Source: Candidatus Poribacteria bacterium (GTDB lineage: Bacteria > Poribacteria > WGA-4E > WGA-3G). Taken from it: a stretch of DNA of 9,339 nt. Below are positions 1 to 6,655 of this stretch, piece after piece. The DNA is taken from assembly GCA_028818995.1 (NCBI GenBank), contig JAPPMR010000303.1, positions 1,412 through 10,750 on the forward strand, given 5' to 3'. The notes beneath the pieces were generated by a model, which was not told the origin of the DNA, did no database searches, and was given only the letters and a program-made list of their open reading frames with translations. Numbering within the stretch: the stretch's first letter is position 1; the number at the start of each line of letters is the position of its first letter. Position numbers and translations under genes: made by a program.

Positions 1-1362
1 TTCATACTCTGGTTCGTCCACCTCAATACCAGAGGGTATAAGAAAATTATTAGTGAAATCCTTCAAAATCGGTTCTATTTCGGGAGGCAAGCGATAACTC
101 GTTTCTAAATTATACCACTGAGAACTAATGTTTGTTCCGGGCAATGGTTGTTCTAGCCAAGTTATATCATTATCATAGATATGCTGTGTCTTGTCAGCAA
201 CCAGAAGCATTTCTCCATTTGTGACAACTGCCTTTCGCAGTGTTTGCCACCATAATAGGCTATAATCCTGTCCCTCGTCCACCAAAATAGCATCATAAAC
301 TGGTAAACAACTATCTACCAATGGGTCCTCGTAGATTCTTGACACAAGTTTTGCCATGTGTTCATCCAACACGGTTTCTTCTGGAAAACTTCTCCAGAGA
401 TGAGAGTATTGGTCTTTGTATCCAGATAATTCACAAATCCATTTACACCAACCGTGAAAGTGTCGAAACTCTACTTTGTGTCTAATAACTTGCGGACGGA
501 CTCCCTGCTGTGATGCTATCTCACGTGCTTGTCGTGACACGAGATCGCGAAGATAATTCATTAGCGTGATGTTAAATGTACAAACCAGCACCCTCTTACC
601 CTCACTGGCAAGCACAGATGCACGAGCAGCAAGAGCTTGACTTTTCCCTGATCCTGCCGGTCCTCTAACCTTTCTATAGCGAACTAACTCTTGATCAGTT
701 GTAATCGCTATCGCTCGTTGACGGTTATTTAATTTTAAAGGTTTCCGTTGTTCCTTGCTAAAAGCAGGTTCTTTAAGCCAGCCACGTAGGTCATCTGCAA
801 GATCTTTTGACATCATACGAGATTGCCTTTGCTGTCCCCACTTTTTGTGTTCTGGAAACAGTGCGGCTATATCACCTTCTCCAACAACCCTTTCTAAGCC
901 TGAAAATGGGTATTGATCTGGATATTTTATCATATTTCCATCACGGAAAGGAGCTAGTAAGCTATTAATCGTTTCTTGTGGTATTTGTGTAAAAATGAGA
1001 CCTGCAGTAATCACTGCTTTTCCGTAACGATCATCGAGGCGCGGACAATAAAGATAAAATATTTCTTCTTCATAAAGTAAAATTTGGTTGATGGGATTTT
1101 TGGTTGTTTGATTATTTTGAATTGAATATTGGAGGGTACTCTGCTTCCAATCCTTAATCTCAAATACCGCGATTCCAGCGTAAGGATTGAGAAGAACAAG
1201 ATCAGGACGTAACCCATTAAGATGAGGTTGTATGTACATCTCCCATTCAAGAGGCAGTTTATCATTGAACAAATTATAGACCATCTCTTCACCATGCGTA
1301 AGCGGTGTTGGTAGTCTATCCCACTGATCTTTAGGTGGATCTATAATAATACGTTGTTGCAT
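1..1362 (-). CDS. NERD-domain nuclease fused to UvrD-type (SF1) DNA helicase, 3' end cut by window
   Basis: The reading frame is open for 454 codons from the ATG at 1362 to the window edge, so the C-terminus is missing. Residues about 20-75 look like a NERD (nuclease-related) domain: RPD at 52-54 and EIKDW at 68-72 give the Asp...Glu-x-Lys pattern of PD-(D/E)XK nucleases. A UvrD-like ATPase follows: Walker A GPAGSGKS at 234-241, DEGQD (Walker B, motif II) at 362-366, a VADKTQ motif III-like stretch near 390, and SYRLP (motif IV-like) near 430. The later helicase motifs V and VI would lie outside the window. The start is supported by AAGGG 6 bases upstream. It begins 71 bases after the remnant toxin gene on the same strand and could be read from the antitoxin promoter. 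The family role is known only broadly as DNA processing; a defence role here is inference. The helicase motifs are certain, the NERD call strong. Confidence 0.9.
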   Translation of the reverse strand, partial: MQQRIIIDPPKDQWDRLPTPLTHGEEMVYNLFNDKLPLEWEMYIQPHLNGLRPDLVLLNPYAGIAVFEIKDWKQSTLQYSIQNNQTTKNPINQILLYEEEIFYLYCPRLDDRYGKAVITAGLIFTQIPQETINSLLAPFRDGNMIKYPDQYPFSGLERVVGEGDIAALFPEHKKWGQQRQSRMMSKDLADDLRGWLKEPAFSKEQRKPLKLNNRQRAIAITTDQELVRYRKVRGPAGSGKSQALAARASVLASEGKRVLVCTFNITLMNYLRDLVSRQAREIASQQGVRPQVIRHKVEFRHFHGWCKWICELSGYKDQYSHLWRSFPEETVLDEHMAKLVSRIYEDPLVDSCLPVYDAILVDEGQDYSLLWWQTLRKAVVTNGEMLLVADKTQHIYDNDITWLEQPLPGTNISSQWYNLETSYRLPPEIEPILKDFTNNFLIPSGIEVDEPEYE

Positions 1363-1368
1363 AAGAAA

Positions 1369-1373
1369 CCCTT
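1369..1373 (-). promoter_or_regulatory. Ribosome binding site of the NERD-helicase gene
   Basis: On the minus strand AAGGG sits 6 bases before the ATG at 1362. It fixes the start of a gene that has no other in-window boundary. Confidence 0.6.
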
Positions 1374-1402
1374 ATCTATGTTGTGAAAACATCACTACCT
1401 AA

Positions 1403-1414
1403 AATAATATTATT
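1403..1414. repeat. 12-bp perfect AT palindrome AATAATATTATT
   Basis: This perfect palindrome lies between the toxin remnant and the NERD-helicase gene, 41 bases before the helicase ATG. It could be an operator or part of a promoter, but its AT richness makes chance occurrence reasonable. No function is assigned. Confidence 0.35.
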
Positions 1415-1433
1415 GACCATGTTATGTTTTGAG

Positions 1434-1553
1434 TTAGCAGGAAAACAAAAATACGCGGAAGGAACCAGTTATTTTGGCATTAGTTCGGTCAGATAATAGT
1501 GCTGGGTCAGCAAGCCACCACAACAAAACGTGGGTATCCAATAACAGATTCAT
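1434..1553 (-). pseudogene. Truncated PIN-domain (VapC-like) toxin, N-terminal remnant of 39 codons
   Basis: The ATG overlaps the antitoxin stop codon (TAATG, one base shared), the usual layout of a translationally coupled toxin. The product opens with MNLLLDTHVLLWWLADPALL, a textbook PIN-domain N-terminus including the first metal-binding Asp at residue 6. Similarity fades after about residue 28 and a TAA stop occurs after residue 39, whereas family members run to about 125-135 residues. The other acidic residues of the PIN active site are therefore absent. I read the two other forward frames down to 1363 and found no continuation of the PIN fold, so this looks like loss of the 3' part rather than a single frameshift; a frameshift close to the RVF segment near codon 33 followed by deletion is also possible. 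It is unlikely to be an active RNase. It could still be translated as a short peptide. Confidence 0.85.
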
Positions 1554-1792
1554 TAGTTTTTCCCGCGAAAAGCAGCCATAAACGATTCAGGCAATTCATC
1601 AAAATCTTCAGCAATCTTCACTTTACCCTTCCACTGTCCGCCACGACGAGGTTTCTTGTCATCTTGCTTTAAAGGTATAAGTTTAGCAACGGAAGTGCCG
1701 TTGCTATCAAATATAATCTCCTCTCCCGCGACAGCTCGCTTGACTAACTGTGCTAAATAATCTTCAGACTGTTCATGTATATCAATATGCAT
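1553..1792 (-). CDS. Phd/YefM-family type II antitoxin (VapB/Phd-like)
   Basis: A 79-residue protein starting MHIDIHEQSEDYLAQL. The N-terminal half has the Phd/YefM pattern: a short beta strand, a helix (LAQLVKRAVAGEE at about 14-26) and IFDSNGTSVAKLIPL at about 28-42, equivalent to the family's 'I.R.GKPVA.LVPL' stretch, which dimerises and binds DNA. The C-terminal half, with IAEDFDELPESFMAAFRG, matches the toxin-wrapping tail seen in Phd antitoxins paired with PIN toxins. The ATG at 1792 is preferred over an upstream in-frame TTG at 1849 because AAAGG lies 8 bases before it, and because the TTG would fall inside the promoter. It normally neutralises the toxin encoded immediately downstream and represses its own promoter; here that toxin is truncated. 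The gene itself shows no damage. Confidence 0.9.
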   Translation of the reverse strand: MHIDIHEQSEDYLAQLVKRAVAGEEIIFDSNGTSVAKLIPLKQDDKKPRRGGQWKGKVKIAEDFDELPESFMAAFRGKN

Positions 1793-1795
1793 TTG

Positions 1796-1805
1796 CCTTA
1801 CCTTT
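1796..1805 (-). promoter_or_regulatory. Ribosome binding site of the antitoxin gene
   Basis: The minus strand reads AAAGGTAAGG directly before the start. AAAGG is 8 bases from the ATG at 1792 and TAAGG is 3 bases from it; the former has the better spacing. It decides in favour of the ATG start over the upstream TTG. Confidence 0.6.
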
Positions 1806-1820
1806 GTCCGTTTGCATAAT

Positions 1821-1849
1821 ATTGTACTACATACACCGCAGGAATACAA
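1821..1849 (-). promoter_or_regulatory. Candidate sigma-70-type promoter of the toxin-antitoxin operon
   Basis: On the minus strand, TTGTAT at 1849-1844 (3 of 6 bases match the -35 consensus) and TACAAT at 1826-1821 (5 of 6 match the -10) are separated by exactly 17 bases. The predicted transcript would start near 1814, leaving a leader of about 22 bases before the antitoxin ATG. The position and spacing fit well; the -35 is weak, as expected for an autorepressed promoter. Confidence 0.55.
1823..1831. promoter_or_regulatory. Candidate antitoxin operator TGTACTACA overlapping the -10 box
   Basis: TGTA-C-TACA is a perfect palindrome around a single central base and overlaps the predicted -10 box. 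YefM-type antitoxins are known to bind palindromes with a TGTACA core, so a site with this composition at this place suits autorepression. The match is short and inferred from position. Confidence 0.4.
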
Positions 1850-1890
1850 TACATTTAGAATTAGAATATCAACTTATAGTAAATGGCTAC

Positions 1891-1907
1891 GGCACGCGGA
1901 GCGTGCC
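1891..1907. repeat. Hairpin GGCACGC-gga-GCGTGCC downstream of the prepilin peptidase gene
   Basis: A perfect 7-bp GC-rich stem with a 3-base loop, starting 10 bases past the prepilin peptidase stop. It may end the pilin-peptidase transcript or act as an mRNA 3' stabiliser, but the minus-strand sequence after it (GTAGCCATTTACTATAAG) has no T tract, so a classical intrinsic terminator is not supported. GTAGC flanks the stem on both sides, which suggests a dispersed palindromic repeat. Confidence 0.6.
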
Positions 1908-1917
1908 TGCTACCATG

Positions 1918-2730
1918 TTAATTCCACCCAGTCAACTGCAAGTATTTTGTCCAGAGTGGGTCGCCCCATAGTAGAACAACCACTGCAGCACCAGCAAGGA
2001 AGGGGCCATAAGGGATCGGACTTTGCCGACTCTTCTTACCAGTTGCGATAAGCAGCGTCCCGATAACAGCACCACTGAAAGCAGACAACGCTATCACCAT
2101 AGGCAGCTCGGGCCACGCACCGAGAAACAATCCGATGATCGCCATCAATTTGATGTCTCCACCCCCCATTGCTTTCTTCCGCAGAATCGCGCTCCCCACA
2201 AACGCAATTAACCATAACACCAAACCGCCTGCTACAAACCCAATGAGTCGCATCTTTAAATAATCTATATCTTGATTCTGGTATGCTATTGCACACACTA
2301 TTCCTAACCCAAGTATGAGTCCTACAAGGCTAATCACATTCGGAATGATGTAATGTTGTGCATCAATCACAAAAATAGGTATCAGCACAGACACAAAAAT
2401 GAGTGCATGTACAAACTCAAGTGTTTTTCCAAATTGGCCGAATTGGTAATACATCACGAGGAATAACATTGCTGTTCCAAGTTCAACTATCGGATAGAGG
2501 ACAGAAATCTTCGCTTTACAATGCCGACACTTTCCGCGTAAAATCAGATAACTCAAAATCGGGATGTTGTCGTAAAACTTTATTGATTGATTACATTCGG
2601 GGCAAAAGGAGCGGCGCGGCGAATAAATAGACATATCTGAGCGGGGAATGCGGTAGATACAGACATTGAGGAAACTGCCAATTGCTAATCCTAATAGAAA
2701 AATGAGAATTTGTATCCAAATATCGTCCAC
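1918..2730 (-). CDS. pilD: Prepilin peptidase / N-methyltransferase (A24 family, PilD/GspO)
   Basis: A 270-residue integral membrane aspartic protease that cleaves the leader from type IV prepilins and pseudopilins after Gly and methylates the new N-terminus. The N-terminal domain has the hallmark GSFLNVCIYRIPR at about 18-30 and two zinc-type cysteine pairs, CPEC at 43-46 and CRHC at 68-71. The catalytic domain has the two aspartates, D123 (FVIDAQHYIIPN) and D192 in the GGGD motif at 189-192, and the conserved IPYGPFLAGAA near 239-249. Length is normal and nothing key is missing. The start is GTG; the conserved N-terminal segment requires it, and GGTGG lies 6 bases upstream, inside the last codons of the pseudopilin gene, from whose stop it is separated by only 3 bases. 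This strongly suggests translational coupling. Its natural substrate is probably the neighbouring pseudopilin. Confidence 0.95.
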   Translation of the reverse strand: MDDIWIQILIFLLGLAIGSFLNVCIYRIPRSDMSIYSPRRSFCPECNQSIKFYDNIPILSYLILRGKCRHCKAKISVLYPIVELGTAMLFLVMYYQFGQFGKTLEFVHALIFVSVLIPIFVIDAQHYIIPNVISLVGLILGLGIVCAIAYQNQDIDYLKMRLIGFVAGGLVLWLIAFVGSAILRKKAMGGGDIKLMAIIGLFLGAWPELPMVIALSAFSGAVIGTLLIATGKKSRQSPIPYGPFLAGAAVVVLLWGDPLWTKYLQLTGWN

Positions 2731-2733
2731 AGA

Positions 2734-3153
2734 TTACCACCAGTATTTTTCGCCTTGTGCAGCGTTCGCGTGATAAACCTTGCTAATTTCAGCAATCCCA
2801 CCTATGCAATATTTTGCTGGTACACGCGGATGATTTTTTGCAATTCCGACTTTATAGTTTTCCTGTATTAGCGCATAGTTCCCACCCCAAGGTGTTTTGG
2901 GGACGGATTTCAGATACGTGCCACGCCATCCTTCCACGCCCGGATCGGTTACAAGTTGATCCAAACTTGTTGGATATGTCTGCGTGTGTTTGTAGTATTT
3001 CTTAATTGCTGTTGCAAGCACTTCAACGTCTATATCAGCTTGACCGACTTTTCTATGTTCTGCCCAAGGAGGATAAGAAAGCACGCCAATCACAATCACA
3101 ACTACAAGCAATATAAGAAGTTGAATGCGAGTCATGCCGCTGTTTTTGTGCAT
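2734..3153 (-). CDS. GspG-like type II secretion pseudopilin with non-standard +5 residue
   Basis: A 139-residue protein starting MHKNSG followed by MTRIQLLILLVVVIVIGV, a short positively charged leader ending in Gly and a hydrophobic helix of about 20 residues: the class III signal cut by prepilin peptidase. The soluble part resembles the T2SS major pseudopilin GspG: an alpha helix to about residue 54, then TYPTSLDQL, GWRGTYLKSVPKTPWGGNY at about 75-93, close to the family's 'GPYLKSVPKDPWGNPY'. In most pilins position +5 of the mature protein is Glu; here it is Gln (residue 11). A GTG at 3201 would add 16 residues, but it lies inside a palindrome and the ATG gives a normal 6-residue leader; no strong ribosome site precedes either. 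No other secretion genes are in the window. It could alternatively be a stand-alone pilin-like protein. Confidence 0.85.
   Translation of the reverse strand: MHKNSGMTRIQLLILLVVVIVIGVLSYPPWAEHRKVGQADIDVEVLATAIKKYYKHTQTYPTSLDQLVTDPGVEGWRGTYLKSVPKTPWGGNYALIQENYKVGIAKNHPRVPAKYCIGGIAEISKVYHANAAQGEKYWW
2737..2741 (-). promoter_or_regulatory. Ribosome binding site of pilD inside the pseudopilin gene
   Basis: GGTGG on the minus strand is formed by the last two Trp codons (TGG TGG) of the pseudopilin and lies 6 bases before the GTG start of the peptidase. It supports the GTG start and coupling of the two genes. Confidence 0.55.
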
Positions 3154-3188
3154 ATTTTCATTGTGGCTATCAGTTATCAGTTTTGGAG

Positions 3189-3217
3189 CGTAGGCAGGCA
3201 CAGATGTCCGCCCTACG
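3189..3217. repeat. Imperfect palindrome CGTAGG...CCTACG between regulator and pseudopilin genes
   Basis: CGTAGG at 3189-3194 pairs with CCTACG at 3212-3217, and GG at 3197-3198 with CC at 3208-3209, separated by two mismatches. It lies just past the regulator's stop. There is no T tract in the minus-strand reading, so I treat it as a dispersed GTAGG-core repeat rather than a terminator. It contains the alternative GTG start rejected for the pseudopilin. Confidence 0.5.
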
Positions 3218-3229
3218 ACCTAAAGCAAT

Positions 3230-4609
3230 TTAACCTGAATCTGGGCGAGCAATATTGTATTTGTTCATCTTTTTATACAGATTGCTTCTTTCAACTTCCA
3301 ATACTTCAGCGGTTTTCCGTATGTTCCAATCATTCTCTTTCAAAGCTGCCAGAATACATTCTGCTTCAGCTGAATCTACCATTGTGCTCAGTGGTGTATT
3401 CGATTGATAGGCAGCAGCGGTGCCGTATATTTCTGTTTGATCCATTTCGATCGGCAAGACTTCAGCGACATCAGTCGGCAGAATTATCTCTCTATTTACC
3501 ATAATTAATAAACGTTCAACGATGTTTTTTAATTCACGGATGTTGCCGGGCCAGCCGTAAGATTGGAAAATGGAGTACGCTTCTGAGGCAAAAATTTTCG
3601 GGGCAGAAGCCATATTCATTTGCAACCTCTCTGCAAAGTATTTTACAAGTATTGGGATATCTTTTAATCGTTCCCGCAGCGGTGGTACCTCAATAGGCAC
3701 AATCTTGAGACGATAATACAGGTCCGTTCGAAACTCTCCCCGTTCAATTTCCTGGGGGAGGTCCTTGTTAGTTGCAGCAATAATTCGCACATCAACATTC
3801 CGAATCTGCTGGCTGCCGAGTCGTTCAACCTCTCCATATTCAAGCACGCGTAGGACTTTTGCCTGTGCCTTCAAAGTCATATCGCCTATTTCATCAAGGA
3901 AAAGTGTGCCGCCATCGGCAAGTTCAAATCGTCCTTGCCGCATAGAATCCGCACCAGTAAACGCGCCGCGTTCATGTCCAAAAAGTTCGCTCTCAACAAG
4001 TTCTTCAGGTAAGGCTGCACAGTTTAATGGGATAAAGGGATTGTCAGCCCTTTTGCTATGTCTATGGATTGCATTCGCAACGAGCTGCTTACCAGTCCCG
4101 TTTTCACCAGAGATAAGAACACCAAGATCGCTTGCAGCGACCTGACGAATTTCGGCGCGAAGTTTGAAAATGGCATCACTCTCACCTACCATTTCGTCAT
4201 CAATAACAATTTGCGACTTGAGAATCTCATTTTCTTTTGCTAAGCGCGAGAGTTCTAAAAACGGTTCGATATTAGATAGAATTTTATCCATACTCACCGG
4301 CTTTGTGACATAACGTCTTGCACCAAGTTCCATCGTCTTAGCGGCGATTTCAACATCTTGTTGTGCAGACATCATCACAACATTGAGTTGTGGGTGTTGT
4401 TCAAGTAATTTTCTCAACGTTTCAACACCATCTATGCCGTTTTCCATCATAATATCTAACAGCACAAGATCAATGTCTTCAGATATACAAAGTTGTAACG
4501 CTTCTTCACCACTCGCGGCAGTTAAGGTATTGTAACCTTTAATGCTTAGACCTTGGGAAAGCATTTTTAGAATGTTCTTTTCGTCATCTACAATAAGAAT
4601 CGTATTCAT
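3230..4609 (-). CDS. NtrC-family sigma-54-dependent response regulator (NtrX-like)
   Basis: A 459-residue transcription activator with three domains. The receiver domain (about 1-120) carries the acidic pair D8-D9, phospho-acceptor D52, S81 and K103. The AAA+ domain (about 140-370) has Walker A GENGTGKQ at 168-175, the sigma-54 contact loop GAFTGA at 215-220, Walker B GGTLFLDEIGD at 233-243 and the arginine-finger stretch FRTDLYYR at 293-300. The Fis-type helix-turn-helix lies at about 429-453 (TAEVLEVERSNLYKKM), typical of NtrX/NtrC. All functional motifs are intact, so it should hydrolyse ATP and open sigma-54 promoters when phosphorylated. AGAGG lies 9 bases before the ATG. The kinase gene ends 53 bases upstream on the same strand and is the likely partner. 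I found no clear sigma-54 promoter in the window, so the targets are unknown. Confidence 0.95.
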   Translation of the reverse strand: MNTILIVDDEKNILKMLSQGLSIKGYNTLTAASGEEALQLCISEDIDLVLLDIMMENGIDGVETLRKLLEQHPQLNVVMMSAQQDVEIAAKTMELGARRYVTKPVSMDKILSNIEPFLELSRLAKENEILKSQIVIDDEMVGESDAIFKLRAEIRQVAASDLGVLISGENGTGKQLVANAIHRHSKRADNPFIPLNCAALPEELVESELFGHERGAFTGADSMRQGRFELADGGTLFLDEIGDMTLKAQAKVLRVLEYGEVERLGSQQIRNVDVRIIAATNKDLPQEIERGEFRTDLYYRLKIVPIEVPPLRERLKDIPILVKYFAERLQMNMASAPKIFASEAYSIFQSYGWPGNIRELKNIVERLLIMVNREIILPTDVAEVLPIEMDQTEIYGTAAAYQSNTPLSTMVDSAEAECILAALKENDWNIRKTAEVLEVERSNLYKKMNKYNIARPDSG

Positions 4610-4662
4610 ATCTCTTCGCCTCTAAACCGGGGTAGTTATAAGTTATCAATCTGCCAACTATC

Positions 4663-6579
4663 TTACACGTCATTTATTGGTTCGGTTCCATGCGGTATCA
4701 GCCCTGGTGGACTCTCGGTGAGGTATGATGCTTCATTAAAGGTTATCCGTATCGTTGTTCCAATATTTTCTTCCGATTCAACTGCTATCTCTCCACCATG
4801 AACGGTGATAATACGGCGGACAATTGCCATACCGAGGCCGGTCCCATAAGACTTAGTGGTATAGTCCGGAGCAAAAAGATTATGTTGGGTCTCTTCAGAC
4901 ATGCCGTGTCCGGTATCTTGCACTTCAAGCGAGATGTGCCTGCCTTTTTCAAATGGTGCAGATGAAGTTCTAAGGCTTAGCGTTCCACCGTCCGGCATCG
5001 CTTCAATTGCATTTTTAACAAGATTTCCCACTGCCCGTTCCATCTGTTCTTGGTCTAACGAGAGGGGTGGAAGTGGACTCAACTGTTTTTCAATCTTAAT
5101 ACTTTGCGCTTGAGACAACTCCATATATAATTTTGAAACAGCATTTACAATATCGTTCAAATTAACTGGATGTCGGTCAGGCACGGGTAACCGTGCATAC
5201 TGGTGAAACTCATCTATTAGTCCACGTATACGGTCAACTTCTTCAATAATTGTCTCAGTGCATTCACCAAAGATTTTTTCAAAAACTTCCGGTTGATCTT
5301 TTGCAGCTTGCAAGTTCTCAACGGAGAGTCGAATTGGAAATAGCGGATTTTTAACTTCATGGGCAAGCTGACGTGCAACATCACGCCACACGGCGATTCT
5401 TTCTGCTGCCCGATGCTCATCTAAACTTCGCTTCAACTCAAGTGCCATTTGATTAAATCCGTCAGCGAGTGCGCCGACTTCGCCCTTAGATTGAACTGCT
5501 ATCTGATAAGTTAAGTTCCCCGCACCTATCTCATTTACCCCTTGCTGCAGTTGTGCAATAGGTCGGGTGATTCGTCGGCTTACGAGATAACTGCTGCAGT
5601 ATACCAGGGCAGCCCCGCCACCAATGCTCCATAACAAAATTACTCTCATCTGATTTTGCCACTGGATACGATACTGATGCGAATAGGCAATAATTAATTC
5701 AACAAAAGGTGATCGATGCGTATCCGAAAAAGGAGTGCTTAGGATGTCAGCACGGACAACTGTAAAAGTGGGCGTGAGCAAAACTTCATCTGATGCTTCG
5801 GTGGCATCCGGCTGCTGAAGCCCTTTCAAAGTGACTACCAGATCCTCAACAGGTTTCCCTTCTGCCTCATTCGCTTGCATCTGCTGTTCCCATTCTGCTT
5901 TCAGGGTTGGTGTACGGTACGCAATATTGTTTAAAGGTATCCACTCCTCCTGTTCATTCATTCTTTTCACCAGAAAAATCGGATGTTCTGCCGGTTGAGT
6001 GAGCATAGCACCTACTAACCATTTTTGGAGAGACTTGCCCCCTGTGACAAATCCCCAATCTAACCATTGCGTAACTTCAACAACTAACTGAGGCTCCTCA
6101 TCAGTTTCAATGATTCTTTCGCTGATTGTGCCTTTTCCCTTTCTGAATGCTGCATCTTCTTTCGCATTTGCTATATCAATATCTTTACTCCCGATACGCG
6201 GTTCGTCTGTCCGCTTACTTAGCACCAATATCCCTTCAGTGTTACCACATTCAAAAACATCAAAATTCGCTGCGGGAAAGACTCTAATACCTCCTCTCTC
6301 TGCTCTTCCTACGGCACTACGTACATCTTGATTTTCACCTTTTGCTTCTACCTCTTTTCGCACTGTATCAACAAACTGCACATACATACTCGAAATAATT
6401 GAACTTAAGGTGAATACATCTTCATCAAGTTGCGCATTAAAAGCACGATCAATCAGAAAACTGGCAATTCCAAAGATAACGGCAAACATCAGTAGGAATA
6501 CCAGACTATAAGTAAAAAAAATTTTGTTCTGGAGACGTAGTGTGGATAATTTGTTGAGAACTTTATGAACATATCTCAT
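4663..6579 (-). CDS. NtrY-like transmembrane sensor histidine kinase
   Basis: A 638-residue kinase counted from the ATG at 6579. A first membrane helix lies at about 20-42, followed by a large extracytoplasmic part of about 265 residues that I cannot assign to a known sensor family, then a second helix at about 311-335. A HAMP linker (RRITRPIAQLQQG onward, about 335-385) leads directly into the dimerisation helix with the H-box AHEVKNPLFPI; H407 is the predicted phosphorylated residue. The ATPase domain shows the N-box NLVKNAIEAMPDGG (about 519-532), G1 DTGHGM (about 555-560) and G2 YGTGLGMAIV (about 578-587). The HEVKNPL signature places it with NtrY-type kinases, though the PAS domain common between HAMP and H-box in NtrY is absent. 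An in-frame TTG at 6612 would add 11 residues but has no ribosome site; the ATG has AGGG 8 bases upstream. It likely phosphorylates the regulator encoded next. Confidence 0.93.
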   Translation of the reverse strand: MRYVHKVLNKLSTLRLQNKIFFTYSLVFLLMFAVIFGIASFLIDRAFNAQLDEDVFTLSSIISSMYVQFVDTVRKEVEAKGENQDVRSAVGRAERGGIRVFPAANFDVFECGNTEGILVLSKRTDEPRIGSKDIDIANAKEDAAFRKGKGTISERIIETDEEPQLVVEVTQWLDWGFVTGGKSLQKWLVGAMLTQPAEHPIFLVKRMNEQEEWIPLNNIAYRTPTLKAEWEQQMQANEAEGKPVEDLVVTLKGLQQPDATEASDEVLLTPTFTVVRADILSTPFSDTHRSPFVELIIAYSHQYRIQWQNQMRVILLWSIGGGAALVYCSSYLVSRRITRPIAQLQQGVNEIGAGNLTYQIAVQSKGEVGALADGFNQMALELKRSLDEHRAAERIAVWRDVARQLAHEVKNPLFPIRLSVENLQAAKDQPEVFEKIFGECTETIIEEVDRIRGLIDEFHQYARLPVPDRHPVNLNDIVNAVSKLYMELSQAQSIKIEKQLSPLPPLSLDQEQMERAVGNLVKNAIEAMPDGGTLSLRTSSAPFEKGRHISLEVQDTGHGMSEETQHNLFAPDYTTKSYGTGLGMAIVRRIITVHGGEIAVESEENIGTTIRITFNEASYLTESPPGLIPHGTEPINDV

Positions 6580-6587
6580 AAATTTGA

Positions 6588-6591
6588 CCCT
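6588..6591 (-). promoter_or_regulatory. Ribosome binding site deciding the kinase start
   Basis: AGGG on the minus strand sits 8 bases before the ATG at 6579, whereas the alternative TTG at 6612 has nothing comparable before it. It is short, so support is moderate. Confidence 0.45.
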
Positions 6592-6655
6592 GTTGGATTT
6601 CACACCGTTCAAAACAACTGACCAAATTCAACCAAATAATTGGCTTTAAACTCAG

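Noticed and set aside
1378..1450. Separate promoter for the NERD-helicase gene (TTGTTT, 18 bases, TAACAT on the minus strand)
   Set aside because: Match quality is weak in AT-rich sequence within the toxin remnant; too uncertain to annotate.
1793..1849. TTG start at 1849 for the antitoxin
   Set aside because: It lies in the promoter -35 box and adds a Cys-rich extension foreign to the family.
1891..1907. Sigma-54 (GG-N10-GC) promoter for the regulator's targets
   Set aside because: The GGCAC here belongs to a hairpin and lacks GC at the required spacing; no other convincing -24/-12 site was seen.
3154..3201. GTG start at 3201 for the pseudopilin
   Set aside because: It falls inside a palindrome and would give a 22-residue leader; the ATG at 3153 gives a normal short leader.
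2956..3504. 182-codon open frame on the plus strand
   Set aside because: It lies opposite the well-supported pseudopilin and regulator genes, and its translation is rich in Cys, Phe and Arg with no recognisable motif; it is an antisense shadow.
6580..6612. TTG start at 6612 for the histidine kinase
   Set aside because: No ribosome site; the ATG at 6579 has AGGG 8 bases upstream.
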